Source: an uncultured Cryptobacterium sp. (lineage in GTDB: Bacteria; Actinomycetota; Coriobacteriia; Coriobacteriales; Eggerthellaceae). Taken from it: a stretch of 64,000 bases of DNA. Below, one piece after another: positions 17,705 through 26,695 of this stretch; position 1 is the first letter of the stretch; each line of letters begins with the position of its first letter. Location of the stretch: the NCBI GenBank assembly GCA_958410215.1, contig CATYOF010000012.1, positions 4,896 through 68,895 on the forward strand, written 5' to 3'. The position numbers and the translations under genes were made by a program. A model generated the notes under the pieces. That model did not search any database. It was not told the origin of the DNA and was given only the letters and a program-made list of their open reading frames with translations.

Positions 17705-18130
17705 TTATTTAAAGTTCCCTACATATCCCATAGCATCAGACATTTCCTGGATGCGTTCTAGCGGAAACGGAGGCTCACACAGAGGCTTCATGGCAATAGA
17801 CATAAGCTTCATAGGGTTATCGTCTGCGGCACAGCGATTAGAAACGATCTTTCCGCAACGCCTGCACCGGTGAAGAATTGCCCACTCGCCATTATTGCGT
17901 ACCCATACCGCTATAGGATCCATGTAGCCACCACACGTGCTTTCACGATCACCCGGTTCATTATCTACATGCAAACTCGTTAGACAATTTGGACAATGAT
18001 TACGATGGTCGGTTCCGGCAAATTCAGGTACGACCAACCTGCCGCATACCTTACATTCAAACACTTCGTTACAGGGATTATGTTTGTAATACCCCTTTTT
18101 ATACTGCTTTCTCTTATTCTCGCGATTCAT
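17705..18130 (-). CDS. RNHCP domain protein (zinc-ribbon type)
   Basis: A 141-residue protein with the defining RNHCPNCLTSLHVD block. Further Cys pairs occur before it (FECKVCGRLV) and after it (HRCRRCGKIV), so two zinc-ribbon-like units are likely. The N-terminus is basic, suggesting nucleic-acid contact. The function of the family is not established. The ATG at 18130 follows an AGAGGT site; an upstream TTG five codons earlier is unlikely. No neighbour suggests a pathway. Confidence 0.85.
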   Translation of the reverse strand: MNRENKRKQYKKGYYKHNPCNEVFECKVCGRLVVPEFAGTDHRNHCPNCLTSLHVDNEPGDRESTCGGYMDPIAVWVRNNGEWAILHRCRRCGKIVSNRCAADDNPMKLMSIAMKPLCEPPFPLERIQEMSDAMGYVGNFK

Positions 18131-18263
18131 ACGAATACCTCTCAAAAGATAGAGTGAGCCGTTTTTAATCCCTTATCAAGAATCATTTTCGACATAAGAG
18201 GAAAGTAAACCCCTACATAAGGAAAAAGATTATAAAAGGCTCCCTGGATACTTTCATTCTCTT

Positions 18264-18371
18264 GGGAGGTGGTTTAGCAGATAAAAGATTGCCCGATCCT
18301 ACTTTAAAAAATGAAAACGCAGCTTAAATTAAGATCGGCAAAAAATAACTTTTCTTACAGACCAACCTCCC
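18264..18371. other. Nested hairpin region, candidate structured RNA
   Basis: In the 429-base gene-free gap, three complementary pairs nest around one centre. They are GGGAGGT (18264-18270) with ACCTCCC (18365-18371), AAAAG (18283-18287) with CTTTT (18349-18353), and TTGCCCGATC (18289-18298) with GATCGGCAA (18333-18341, one bulge). The centre is A/T-rich. No known RNA family was recognised and the strand is unclear. Beyond this and the tRNA terminator, nothing else is seen in 18131-18559. Confidence 0.4.
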
Positions 18372-18516
18372 GGTTAGCCCACAAGAACACATTCACCACT
18401 TACCATGGCCTTATTTCTCCTTTCTCTATCGTAAAGAGCGGCGCACGCTTCTTGGAATGAAATTAAAGCATGCTCATACCTATAAATCGCTCTTTAACGC
18501 ATAATTATATAGGCAA

Positions 18517-18548
18517 CAAAAAAGGTAGCCATCTTACGATAGCTACCT
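18517..18548 (-). terminator. Terminator of tRNA-Leu
   Basis: AGGTAGC (18523-18529) pairs with GCTACCT (18542-18548). Read on the minus strand, the stem is followed directly by TTTTTTG. Confidence 0.8.
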
Positions 18549-18559
18549 GGACATTTAGC

Positions 18560-18649
18560 TGGTGTCAGAGGCGGGATTTGAACCCGCACGCCCGTATAGT
18601 TAGGCACTAGCACCTCAAGCTAGCGTGTCTGCCGTTCCACCACTCTGAC
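18560..18649 (-). tRNA. tRNA-Leu (GAG)
   Basis: A 90-base class II tRNA with a 7-bp acceptor stem (GTCAGAG/CTCTGAC), discriminator A and an encoded CCA. The anticodon stem CTAGC/GCTAG encloses TTGAGGT, giving anticodon GAG. The long variable arm and GGTTCAAATCC T-arm are as expected for leucine. Confidence 0.95.
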
Positions 18650-18745
18650 ATGTTACTTAAGCTATTGGCTTAAGGGCTGCTCTCTTGCAGCGAGGAATAT
18701 ATTACCAGAACGAAACAAAGTTGCAAGAACTTTTTTTTAGCAATT

Positions 18746-18997
18746 TTAGCCAATAGTTCCTTGAGGATAAACGATCATCAAAACAATGAGCGAAATCAAG
18801 AAAACCGCAGCCAAAATAATAGTAATGCGGTCCAAATTCTTCTCTACCGTACCGGAACCAGTTTGATTGTTGTAAACCTGAGCAGCAATCATGTCGCTTA
18901 AGCCAGTGCCCTTACCGGAATGAAGCAAAACAAAAATTACCAGGCCAATACCGGAAAGTACCAAAAGAACGGTAAAAATAATCGCAATAATAGACAA
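18746..18997 (-). CDS. secG: Preprotein translocase subunit SecG
   Basis: A non-essential partner of SecY and SecE in the protein-export channel. It has 83 residues with two membrane helices (about 3-25 and 54-75) and the conserved cytoplasmic loop (LLHSGKGTGLSDM, then GTVEKNLDRIT). The start is TTG at 18997, with AAGGAA five bases upstream. The position downstream of gap, pgk and tpiA is the standard order in many Gram-positive bacteria, although here a small gene of unknown function and a terminator lie between. Confidence 0.92.
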   Translation of the reverse strand: MSIIAIIFTVLLVLSGIGLVIFVLLHSGKGTGLSDMIAAQVYNNQTGSGTVEKNLDRITIILAAVFLISLIVLMIVYPQGTIG

Positions 18998-19124
18998 CGT
19001 ATTTCCTTATCTTCGCAAACGTATATTAGTATGCTTACACAAAATATAAATTATAGAAAGTAAAGCGCCACTTCGCAAGGCGCAAAGATAGTAAATTTCA
19101 ATTACGTACCCATTCTACACAAGT

Positions 19125-19430
19125 CTAAACAGGAATATCACCAGTAATTTCAAAGGTATACTGGTTTACCCCACGCTTAAAGGTAATCAGCCCGCTGTAT
19201 TCGAAAATATCGTAGGAAAAACTGGTCTTTAAATACCGCTGTGTAACGAGGCCCTTCTTTTTATTAAGAAGAAAAGGGAAATAAAACAGCGCACCATATT
19301 TTCCCGGATAGCTCTGCTCAGATTCCCATACTTCCAACACGCCAAGCGTTCCCACTAAATGTTGATATTTGGATCCATGAGGAACTTCCTGCAGCACTGC
19401 GAATTTGCCACTTTTGCAAAGCCTTGCCAT
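19125..19430 (-). CDS. Unknown small protein
   Basis: A 101-residue protein, probably beta-rich, with many aromatic residues (FYFPFLL, SYDIFEYSG, NQYTFEITG) and no membrane segment. The chosen ATG at 19430 is nine bases after GGGCGGG; a GTG at 19463 is the alternative. I recognise no family. It lies between tpiA and secG on their strand, but a terminator separates it from tpiA. Confidence 0.55.
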   Translation of the reverse strand: MARLCKSGKFAVLQEVPHGSKYQHLVGTLGVLEVWESEQSYPGKYGALFYFPFLLNKKKGLVTQRYLKTSFSYDIFEYSGLITFKRGVNQYTFEITGDIPV

Positions 19431-19713
19431 GTAAAAGTACCCGCCCTTTCTAAAACGCAGCACTGTACGTAAATGTTCTCAATCACTTGCGCGCTTATGA
19501 TGTACGTCGATTATCCCCTACCATAACATGCTTTTATGCTTTAAGAGATCTGATTAAACAAAAGCTTGAGGATTGCTTCCCAGTTCAAAATCACCCTTAC
19601 CCACAAAGCGGAAAGGTTTGTTGCATAATTTCAACTTCTCAAGAAGCTTTAAGTCTATAGCCAACAAAGAAAAACAAAGCAAAGCGTAAACAGTGAAATG
19701 GAGAAGTGGGGTT

Positions 19714-19756
19714 AAAAAAACCAGACTAATAAAGGGAAGCGAAGCTTCCCTTTATT
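19714..19756 (-). terminator. Terminator of the glycolytic operon after tpiA
   Basis: A perfect 13-bp stem, AATAAAGGGAAGC (19728-19740) with GCTTCCCTTTATT (19744-19756), has a GAA loop. On the minus strand a run of seven T lies eight bases past it. The rest of the 403-base gap between 19431 and 19833 holds nothing recognisable. Confidence 0.75.
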
Positions 19757-19833
19757 GAAACAAAATTACTTTTCTGTTTTTATTTCAGCACCTTACATAA
19801 AGATATCTTTTCGTAAGCAAAGCTCATAACCCT

Positions 19834-20610
19834 TTAGCAGGATGCCGCATGTGCCGCTTCAATAAGCTGACGGAACGAATCTGACTGCAGCGAGGCACCA
19901 CCAATCAGGCCTCCATCAATATCAGGCTGCGCCAACAAAGATTCTACATTCCCTACATTCATAGAGCCGCCATATAAAACACGACAAGCGTCAGTCACGC
20001 CCTGTCCAAACATATCGGCGATTGTGGCACGAATTGCAGCGCAAACCTCTTCAGCTTGTTCAGGAGTTGCCGTGCGACCTGTTCCAATAGCCCAAATAGG
20101 CTCATAGGCTATTACCACATCTTTCATATCCGTTTCATCAAGCCCTGCAAGTGCCGCACGAACCTGAGCCACAACAAAACCAAGATAGTCACCCGAATCG
20201 CGCATTGCAAGCGATTCACCCACGCAGACAATAGGAGCGATACCAGCCTCTATCAAAGCCTTAACTTTCATATTGACCGATGTATCGGTTTCATTAAACA
20301 TTTCACGACGCTCAGAGTGACCCACAATACAAAATTCGCAGCCCGCTTCTTTGATCATGGGAATAGAAATTTCGCCTGTAAAGGCTCCAGATTCTTCCCA
20401 ATGAACGTTTTGCGCACCTACTGCAATGTTGGTTTTATCGAAATCAATAACGGTATAGACCGACTTAATATCGATCGCAGGAGGACACACCACAATATCT
20501 ACGTTGTCCCAATTGCGATTGTATTGATTGCAAAGTTGTTGAGTTAAAACAATAGCTTCCGATATTGTTTTGTTCATTTTCCAGTTGCCAGCCATTAAGT
20601 ACTTGCGCAT
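19834..20610 (-). CDS. tpiA: Triosephosphate isomerase
   Basis: This enzyme interconverts dihydroxyacetone phosphate and glyceraldehyde 3-phosphate. It has 258 residues. The N-terminal AGNWKMN holds the catalytic Lys, VGHSERR holds the catalytic His, and AYEPIWAIGTG holds the catalytic Glu and the mobile loop; the GGSMN and GGLIGGASL phosphate-binding ends are intact. It follows pgk by 168 bases on the same strand. Confidence 0.97.
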   Translation of the reverse strand: MRKYLMAGNWKMNKTISEAIVLTQQLCNQYNRNWDNVDIVVCPPAIDIKSVYTVIDFDKTNIAVGAQNVHWEESGAFTGEISIPMIKEAGCEFCIVGHSERREMFNETDTSVNMKVKALIEAGIAPIVCVGESLAMRDSGDYLGFVVAQVRAALAGLDETDMKDVVIAYEPIWAIGTGRTATPEQAEEVCAAIRATIADMFGQGVTDACRVLYGGSMNVGNVESLLAQPDIDGGLIGGASLQSDSFRQLIEAAHAASC

Positions 20611-20778
20611 TTGAACCCCCTACCAAAACGCACAACCTTTTGATTTATAGTTTCGATACTTTACGCATACGCAGAAGAACCAAACATCCTGAGCACATGG
20701 TTTTCCGAAACGTGTTGGAAAACCTACCAAAAGCTTACCGATAAAACAGCCTGGCACCTCTACGCTTCGTGCATGTCG

Positions 20779-21963
20779 TTATTTAAGTGCTTCAACACCA
20801 GGAAGAGCTTCGCCCTGAACCAATTCCATAGAAGCACCGCCACCGGTAGAGATAAAGGTCATCTGATCGGCCAAATCAAATTTATTAACCGCTGCAACGC
20901 TATCTCCGCCACCAATAATAGTGTCAGCATCTTTGTTTGCTGCTACTGCAAGAGCAACACCCTTCGTGCCTGCCTCAAAGGACGACATTTCAAACACACC
21001 CATAGGGCCATTCCAAAATACTGTTTTGGCACTGGTAATTGCCTCCGCATAGGCCTTGGTAGTTTCTGGACCAATATCCAACCCCATCATGTCATCAGGG
21101 ATGGCATCTACCCCACAGGTAACCGTGTTTGCATCATTGGCAAAAGCGTCAGCACAAACTACATCGGTGGGAAGAAGAATAGAAACACCCTTGTTCTTTG
21201 CTTTTTCCAACATAGCAGAAGCACGTTCTACCCAATCCTGCTCCATCAAAGACGTACCAACGGTATACCCTTGCGCAGCCAAAAACGTAAAGCACATGCC
21301 ACCACCAATAATAAGGGTGTCGCACTTATCAATTAAAGCATCAATAACTGCTACCTTATCAGACACCTTAGAGCCACCAAGTATGGCAACAAAAGGATGA
21401 TTAGGATTATCCAGCATAGACGTAAGCGTGCTTACTTCCTTTTCCATAAGCATACCCGCATAAGCTGGCAAATACGACGCTACACCAGCCGTGGAAGCAT
21501 GTGCACGATGGGCAGCACCAAAAGCATCGTTTACGTAGACCTCAGCCAAAGAAGCTAATTCTTTGGCAAATTCTGGATCATTTTTCTTTTCACGTTTATC
21601 AAAACGAAGATTTTCTAACAGGGCCACATCGCCATTTTTCAAAGAAGCAACTACTTCTTTTGCGGAATCACCGATAGTATCTGTCGCAAAAGCTACCGGC
21701 TTGCCCAAAACTTTCGACAAGTAGCGCGCCACAGGAGCAAGAGAATATTCTGCTTGATATCCCGTACCATCAGGACGTCCTAAATGACTGCAAAGAATAA
21801 CTTTTGCTCCGTGTTCAATTAAATAGGTAATAGTAGGCAGCGCTGCCTGAATACGGGTGTCGTCACTTACTTCCCCATTGGAAAGCGGAACATTGAAATC
21901 TACACGACATAAAACACGCTTCCCCGATACATCAGCATCAGCAAGGGTTTTAACTTTGCCCAT
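20779..21963 (-). CDS. pgk: Phosphoglycerate kinase
   Basis: This enzyme makes ATP from 1,3-bisphosphoglycerate in glycolysis, and runs in reverse for gluconeogenesis. It has 394 residues. The N-terminal RVDFNVPL and SHLGRPDG substrate sites, the ILGGSKVSDK hinge region and the C-terminal GGGDSVAA nucleotide site are all intact. The spacing to gap is 169 bases and includes a terminator-like stem, so pgk may also have its own promoter. Confidence 0.97.
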   Translation of the reverse strand: MGKVKTLADADVSGKRVLCRVDFNVPLSNGEVSDDTRIQAALPTITYLIEHGAKVILCSHLGRPDGTGYQAEYSLAPVARYLSKVLGKPVAFATDTIGDSAKEVVASLKNGDVALLENLRFDKREKKNDPEFAKELASLAEVYVNDAFGAAHRAHASTAGVASYLPAYAGMLMEKEVSTLTSMLDNPNHPFVAILGGSKVSDKVAVIDALIDKCDTLIIGGGMCFTFLAAQGYTVGTSLMEQDWVERASAMLEKAKNKGVSILLPTDVVCADAFANDANTVTCGVDAIPDDMMGLDIGPETTKAYAEAITSAKTVFWNGPMGVFEMSSFEAGTKGVALAVAANKDADTIIGGGDSVAAVNKFDLADQMTFISTGGGASMELVQGEALPGVEALK

Positions 21964-22064
21964 TTCTCGTACCTTTCTCTTGTGCCAGCAGCAAGCGCTG
22001 AATGGATTATTTCCTTAAATTTATTCAATCACTTCTAGCGCTTGGCTCAATTCCTCAAACACAA

Positions 22065-22093
22065 AAGAGAGCCTCAAGGTTTGAGGCTCTCTT
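22065..22093 (-). terminator. Terminator or attenuator after gap
   Basis: A perfect 13-bp stem, AAGAGAGCCTCAA (22065-22077) with TTGAGGCTCTCTT (22081-22093), is followed on the minus strand by TTTTGTGTTT. It would reduce readthrough from gap into pgk and so make gap the most abundant message of the cluster. Confidence 0.8.
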
Positions 22094-22132
22094 ATTTATT
22101 CGTTACTTCGAAGGGAATTCCTCGCAAAACAC

Positions 22133-23134
22133 TTACAGCATAATCTTTGCAAGGTCTTTAACACGGTTTGAATAACCCCATTCGTTATCGTACCAAGATA
22201 CGCACTTGACCAGGTTACCCTTTCCGCCCAAAACCATAGTGAGTTTGCTGTCAAAAAGCGAAGAATGAGAATCGCCCACGATGTCAGCCGAAACAATGGG
22301 ATCTTCCACGTAAGCCAAAATGCCCTTCATAGGACCTTCAGCAGCCGCCTTAATAGCCGCATTTACTTCTTCAACGGTAACTTCGCGTTCCAGTTCAACC
22401 GTTAAATCAACCATAGATCCATCAGGAGTAGGAACACGAGTAGCAAATCCGTCAAGCTTACCCTTCAATTCAGGAAGAACCAACGAAACAGCACGGGCTG
22501 CACCAGTAGTAGTAGGAATCATAGAAAGGTTAGCAGCGCGAGCACGGCGCAAATCCTTATGAGACTGATCCAGAACCTTCTGGTCGTTGGTGTAGGAATG
22601 AATGGTATTCATGAATCCACGCTTAATACCAAAGCTATCCATGAGTACCTTAGCAAAAGGAGCAAGACAGTTGGTGGTACAAGAAGCGTTAGACACAATA
22701 TGATGCTTTTCTGGATCATACTGGCTGTCGTTTACACCCATAACAATGGTGATGTCTTCATTTTTAGCGGGAGCCGTAATTAATACCTTTTTTGCACCAG
22801 CATCAATATGAGCATGAGCGGCATTTGCATCGGTGAAGAAGCCAGTTGACTCAATAACCAATTCAACACCAAGTTCGCCCCAAGGCAAGTTTTCAGGATT
22901 GCGATCCGATAACACCTTAACTGCTCTACCGTCTACTACGATAGAATCACCGTCAACCCTTACTTCATCATACACACGACCATGAATTGAGTCGTACTTA
23001 AGCAGATGAGCTGCTGCGGTAATGCTGCCAGGATCGTTGATAGCGACAATATCAAACGCAGGATCTTTTTCCATTGCTCGAAAAACAAGTCGGCCAATGC
23101 GGCCGAAGCCGTTGATACCAACCTTGGTTGCCAT
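22133..23134 (-). CDS. gap: Type I glyceraldehyde-3-phosphate dehydrogenase
   Basis: An NAD-dependent enzyme that oxidises and phosphorylates glyceraldehyde 3-phosphate. It has 333 residues, with the Rossmann start GINGFGRIGR, the catalytic Cys in SNASCTTNCLAP and the C-terminal SWYDNEWGYSNR. The Asp in AINDPGSI marks the NAD site. AAAGGGGAG precedes the ATG. It is the first gene of gap-pgk-tpiA-secG. Confidence 0.97.
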   Translation of the reverse strand: MATKVGINGFGRIGRLVFRAMEKDPAFDIVAINDPGSITAAAHLLKYDSIHGRVYDEVRVDGDSIVVDGRAVKVLSDRNPENLPWGELGVELVIESTGFFTDANAAHAHIDAGAKKVLITAPAKNEDITIVMGVNDSQYDPEKHHIVSNASCTTNCLAPFAKVLMDSFGIKRGFMNTIHSYTNDQKVLDQSHKDLRRARAANLSMIPTTTGAARAVSLVLPELKGKLDGFATRVPTPDGSMVDLTVELEREVTVEEVNAAIKAAAEGPMKGILAYVEDPIVSADIVGDSHSSLFDSKLTMVLGGKGNLVKCVSWYDNEWGYSNRVKDLAKIML

Positions 23135-23494
23135 AGGGCTCCCCTTTCAGATGTGTTATAGATAAGTGCGCCATGTAAACGCACAAACGAAACATGACAT
23201 AGTTATTCTAACATGCAAACGAATAAGGCAACGAATATCGACCAACTTTGTATGCAAGCGATGATCAAAATGAAACAAACTATACGATAAATTGATTAAT
23301 TAACAACTTTGCTGGCACTTTTCAGATTTTACTTGTGAGCTTTTAAGCTCGCTCATTGCCTTTGCTTGTTGCTTTTGAGTTCACTTATTACGTTTACTTA
23401 CCGCTTTTTAATTGGCGAATTCTGAATTGGTGGGCTGAATTGGTGGGCTTTGTTTAGCCTACGTGATAGTTTACTTTCCAACTTTTGAGCTTGT
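23135..23494. repeat. Gene-free gap with a 13-bp tandem duplication
   Basis: CTGAATTGGTGGG occurs twice in tandem (23422-23434 and 23435-23447). A short palindrome, GAGCTTTTAAGCTC, lies near 23337-23350. The segment between whiA and gap shows no gene or recognised RNA. The gap promoter must lie at its right end but is not clear. Confidence 0.5.
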
Positions 23495-24442
23495 TTACGA
23501 ACTCTTTTTGGGCTTACCAGAAACTTCTCGTGCCATTTGCTCAATCCGTCGAACACGATGATAAATTGCCGATTTTGAAAGCGGCGGATTTGCCCGTTCA
23601 CCCAATTCTTTAAGAGTAGCTTCTGGATAACGAACACGAAGTTGAATATATTCCTGTAGGCCACGCGGCAATGATTTGATGTCGCGATGATCCAACAAGG
23701 TACGAATAGCAGCAACCTGTTCAACCGATGCTTCAGCTGTTTTTGCTTGGTTGGCGATTTCAGCATTAACTCGGCGATTCACGTCGTTACGCACACTTTT
23801 AATAACGCGCTCGTTTTCCATCTTTAAAGCACTTTGATGTGCTCCCACAAACGCCAAAAACGATGAAATAGCCGCACCACTTTTGAGATACACCGTATAG
23901 GTGTTGCGCCTTTCAACAATTTTGGCATGGATATCCTTAGTTGAAAGCAATTCCACAATGTCGTTTGCCATGGTTTGCGATTCCACGGTAAGTTCAAAAT
24001 GAAAGTCGCCGCGTGGGTTAGAAATAAACCCACTGCCAAGAAACACCCCGCGCAAATAGGCTGAAGCACAGCAAGATTTTTGCACCAACTTGGGGTCAAT
24101 TCCTCTTTTAAGGCCTTCTTCTCCAATAACGCCCAAATCATAGAGCGCTTCAGTTAAGCGAGGCTGTGTAGGAACTTCAATAAGCCAGTTAGGCGTTTTA
24201 TGCAAAACGCTACGACGCATGGTTAGATCGGTTTTAAGGGCGTAACGCGCGTGAAGCGTACGAATAATAAAGCGCGCTACCTGGGGCACATCGGTAGAAA
24301 TTTCAAGACGAAACTTACCGGGTCCGTTAAAGAAAATAGACCCTTCAATGCGAATAAGCGCAGCAAGCGTTGCCGCATCACAATGAGAACAGGTAGGTTC
24401 TACGCGAGATAATTCTTCTTTTACCTCTGTGGTGAACGACAA
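23495..24442 (-). CDS. whiA: WhiA family DNA-binding regulator
   Basis: A sporulation and cell-division regulator conserved in Gram-positive bacteria, including non-sporulating ones. It has 315 residues. The N-terminal part is the LAGLIDADG-endonuclease-like domain (AALIRIEGSIFF, CCASAYLRGVFLGSGF), without the acidic nuclease residues being obvious. The C-terminus is a helix-turn-helix (YPEATLKELGERANPPLSKS). The start is TTG at 24442, overlapping yvcK by 22 bases; GGGGGTG lies within yvcK. The order rapZ-yvcK-whiA is the standard one. Confidence 0.95.
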   Translation of the reverse strand: MSFTTEVKEELSRVEPTCSHCDAATLAALIRIEGSIFFNGPGKFRLEISTDVPQVARFIIRTLHARYALKTDLTMRRSVLHKTPNWLIEVPTQPRLTEALYDLGVIGEEGLKRGIDPKLVQKSCCASAYLRGVFLGSGFISNPRGDFHFELTVESQTMANDIVELLSTKDIHAKIVERRNTYTVYLKSGAAISSFLAFVGAHQSALKMENERVIKSVRNDVNRRVNAEIANQAKTAEASVEQVAAIRTLLDHRDIKSLPRGLQEYIQLRVRYPEATLKELGERANPPLSKSAIYHRVRRIEQMAREVSGKPKKSS

Positions 24443-25596
24443 AGCTTAAACACCCCCATGAATGCATCAGCCAAAGCAGTAGGATCATGCCAGGTAGGAC
24501 GAAGAGGATCCTTCATGTTACGCAAAAGCACCACGGGTCCTTGCGCCTGAATAGCTTCTATATCTTCTTGAGTTATTTTGACCGATCTAATTTTTGCACG
24601 TGCTGGCAAGTTTTTACCATCACGCATTTCGGACATAGCACGCTCCTGTGAAGCAGATCCTGCTACCGCTTCAAACGCACCCGTGCTAAAGCGCGACTTC
24701 TTTGGCTTTCCTGCACTGTGAATTAATACGTAGTCAAGCTTTCCTCGCATACCGTGTCGCAGAAGTGCTTCCACGTGCTCTCGTGCCGAAAGCCCCCACG
24801 TTTCACCCTGCTGATCCGCCAAGCTACACACAAACACGGTGCGCGCTTTCGATTGCGCGATGGCATCCACAATACCAGGAACCAACAGGTTCGGAATAAT
24901 GGAAGTAAAAAGCGAGCCAGGGCCTAAAACAATAATATCAGCCTGACGAATGGCCCGAATAGCTTCCATGTACGGCAAACATTCTTCAGGCGATTCTAGC
25001 CATACCTGCTCTAAAGCAGTAGATGAATGTGATGCAAGCGCCTGCCCATGCAAGACGCGTCCATCAAGGGTACGTGCACACAACGTAACATTGTTGAGCG
25101 TAGAAGGATACACGTGCCCCCGCGCGCCAAGCAGCTGCCCACATATTTTAATGGCTTCTGGAAACGACCCCGTCGCATTTTCCAGTGCAGAAAGCATCAA
25201 ATTTCCCAAGGTATGGTTGCGCGCAAAATCAAAACGATACTTAAAAGCCTTAGTAAGTGGATCATCAGGATTTGCCGCAAAGGCAGCTAAACATTTTCTA
25301 ATATCCCCGGGAGGTGTAACGTGCGCCTCTTCACGCAAAATACCAGTTGATCCCCCATCGTCTGCCATTGCTACCACCGCTGACGTTTGAACGCCCAACG
25401 CTAAAAGTGTACGAATGGAAACAGGCGCACCCGTACCACCGCCAATAACTACTGCTTTTAGTTTTGTGGGATCTACCGAATCCCTACGATGAACCAAATG
25501 GTCTTTTAAAGAACCAATTGCCTTAAAAGCCTGAGTTGAAGAAGGATCTAAACTAAAGCCATTTTCAGAATGGCCACCTAAGGAAAGAGGGCTCAT
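24421..25596 (-). CDS. YvcK/CofD-like gluconeogenesis and cell-envelope factor
   Basis: A 391-residue protein of the YvcK family, which binds UDP-sugars and is needed for growth on gluconeogenic substrates and for correct envelope synthesis in Bacillus and mycobacteria (CuvA). About 45 variable N-terminal residues are followed by the nucleotide-binding VVIGGGTGAP, ADDGGSTG and PPGDIRKCL motifs, then GPGSLFTS. Its ATG overlaps the rapZ stop by four bases (ATGA), so the two are coupled. The name yvcK is the Bacillus designation. Confidence 0.92.
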   Translation of the reverse strand: MSPLSLGGHSENGFSLDPSSTQAFKAIGSLKDHLVHRRDSVDPTKLKAVVIGGGTGAPVSIRTLLALGVQTSAVVAMADDGGSTGILREEAHVTPPGDIRKCLAAFAANPDDPLTKAFKYRFDFARNHTLGNLMLSALENATGSFPEAIKICGQLLGARGHVYPSTLNNVTLCARTLDGRVLHGQALASHSSTALEQVWLESPEECLPYMEAIRAIRQADIIVLGPGSLFTSIIPNLLVPGIVDAIAQSKARTVFVCSLADQQGETWGLSAREHVEALLRHGMRGKLDYVLIHSAGKPKKSRFSTGAFEAVAGSASQERAMSEMRDGKNLPARAKIRSVKITQEDIEAIQAQGPVVLLRNMKDPLRPTWHDPTALADAFMGVFKLCRSPQR

Positions 25597-26549
25597 TTGG
25601 TTGCCCCCTTACTGGTATCTGCAAGGGCAATATCACGATGATAGGCGCGTACGTTGTATCCCGAGTCGCGCAAAAGTGCTGCGGTTTTTTCTGCCAGCAC
25701 TACACTTCTGTGCTGACCACCGGTACAACCCACCCCAATAGCGAGATGCTGCTTGCCTTCTGCAACATAGCCAGGCATAACACAGTTCAGCAGGTTTTCC
25801 CACGCCTCTAAAAACTTGGTAGTTTCTTCTCGACCAAGCACGTAATCGCTTACGGGCTTATCCAAACCCGTAAGTCCACGAAGTTCAGGAATATAGAACG
25901 GATTAGGCAAAAAACGCACATCAATAACAATATCGGCATCAAGAGGGGCTCCATGCTTAAAGCCAAAGGAATATACCACCACATTCATACCGTCTTTATC
26001 GGTTTCTTTCGAATAGATAGAGCGTAATACTTCACGCAGCTCACGCGGTTTCATATCACTCGTATCAATATAGGAATGGGCAACGTCGCGCAATTCTTGC
26101 GTGAGCTTACGCTCGTACGCAATAGCCTGCGCTATGGAACGAGAATTGTTTACGCACAAAGGATGACGACGACGCGAAGCTTTATAGCGAGCAATAAGCA
26201 CTTCATCGCGCGCATCCAAAAAGATAATGCGAAACGTAATGCCCGCCGCTTCAACATTAGCCAATTCTCCCACCAGTTGTTTAAAGTATTCGCGGTTTCG
26301 CGCATCGCACACAATAGCAAGCTTGCGACCAATTTCACTATGACCGGGCAAACTGGCCAAGCTAATCATGTTCATAATGAGGGAAGGTGGCAAATTATCA
26401 ATACAGAAGTAGCCCAAATCTTCAAAAGTGTGCATTGCTTCGGTGCGACCTGCACCGCTCATGCCGGTAATAATAACTACATCAGGACCTTGATTAGTGG
26501 GCACTTCCTGATTGTTGTCAACCGATTCAATCTGTTGCGTATCTACCAT
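25593..26549 (-). CDS. rapZ: RapZ family nucleotide-binding protein
   Basis: A 318-residue RapZ/YvcJ family P-loop protein. Walker A is GMSGAGRT (residues 29-36), with Arg in place of the usual Lys. The C-terminal domain has GVGCTGGQHRSVV, a putative metabolite-binding loop. In E. coli RapZ directs decay of the sRNA GlmZ; in Gram-positive bacteria the role is less clear but linked to YvcK. About 15 N-terminal residues are variable. It begins the rapZ-yvcK-whiA operon, 146 bases after uvrC. Confidence 0.94.
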   Translation of the reverse strand: MVDTQQIESVDNNQEVPTNQGPDVVIITGMSGAGRTEAMHTFEDLGYFCIDNLPPSLIMNMISLASLPGHSEIGRKLAIVCDARNREYFKQLVGELANVEAAGITFRIIFLDARDEVLIARYKASRRRHPLCVNNSRSIAQAIAYERKLTQELRDVAHSYIDTSDMKPRELREVLRSIYSKETDKDGMNVVVYSFGFKHGAPLDADIVIDVRFLPNPFYIPELRGLTGLDKPVSDYVLGREETTKFLEAWENLLNCVMPGYVAEGKQHLAIGVGCTGGQHRSVVLAEKTAALLRDSGYNVRAYHRDIALADTSKGATK

Positions 26550-26695
26550 TGGTACTCCCTTAGATCCTGATTAGTTATTTTCGCAGTGCCGAAAGCGCTG
26601 TCGCAATCACCGTAACGTCTAGACATACTTACAACAACAACACTGCTGTAATACCACGAACTACTGGTTTTTATTATCGCGCAAGCCAAGCACAC

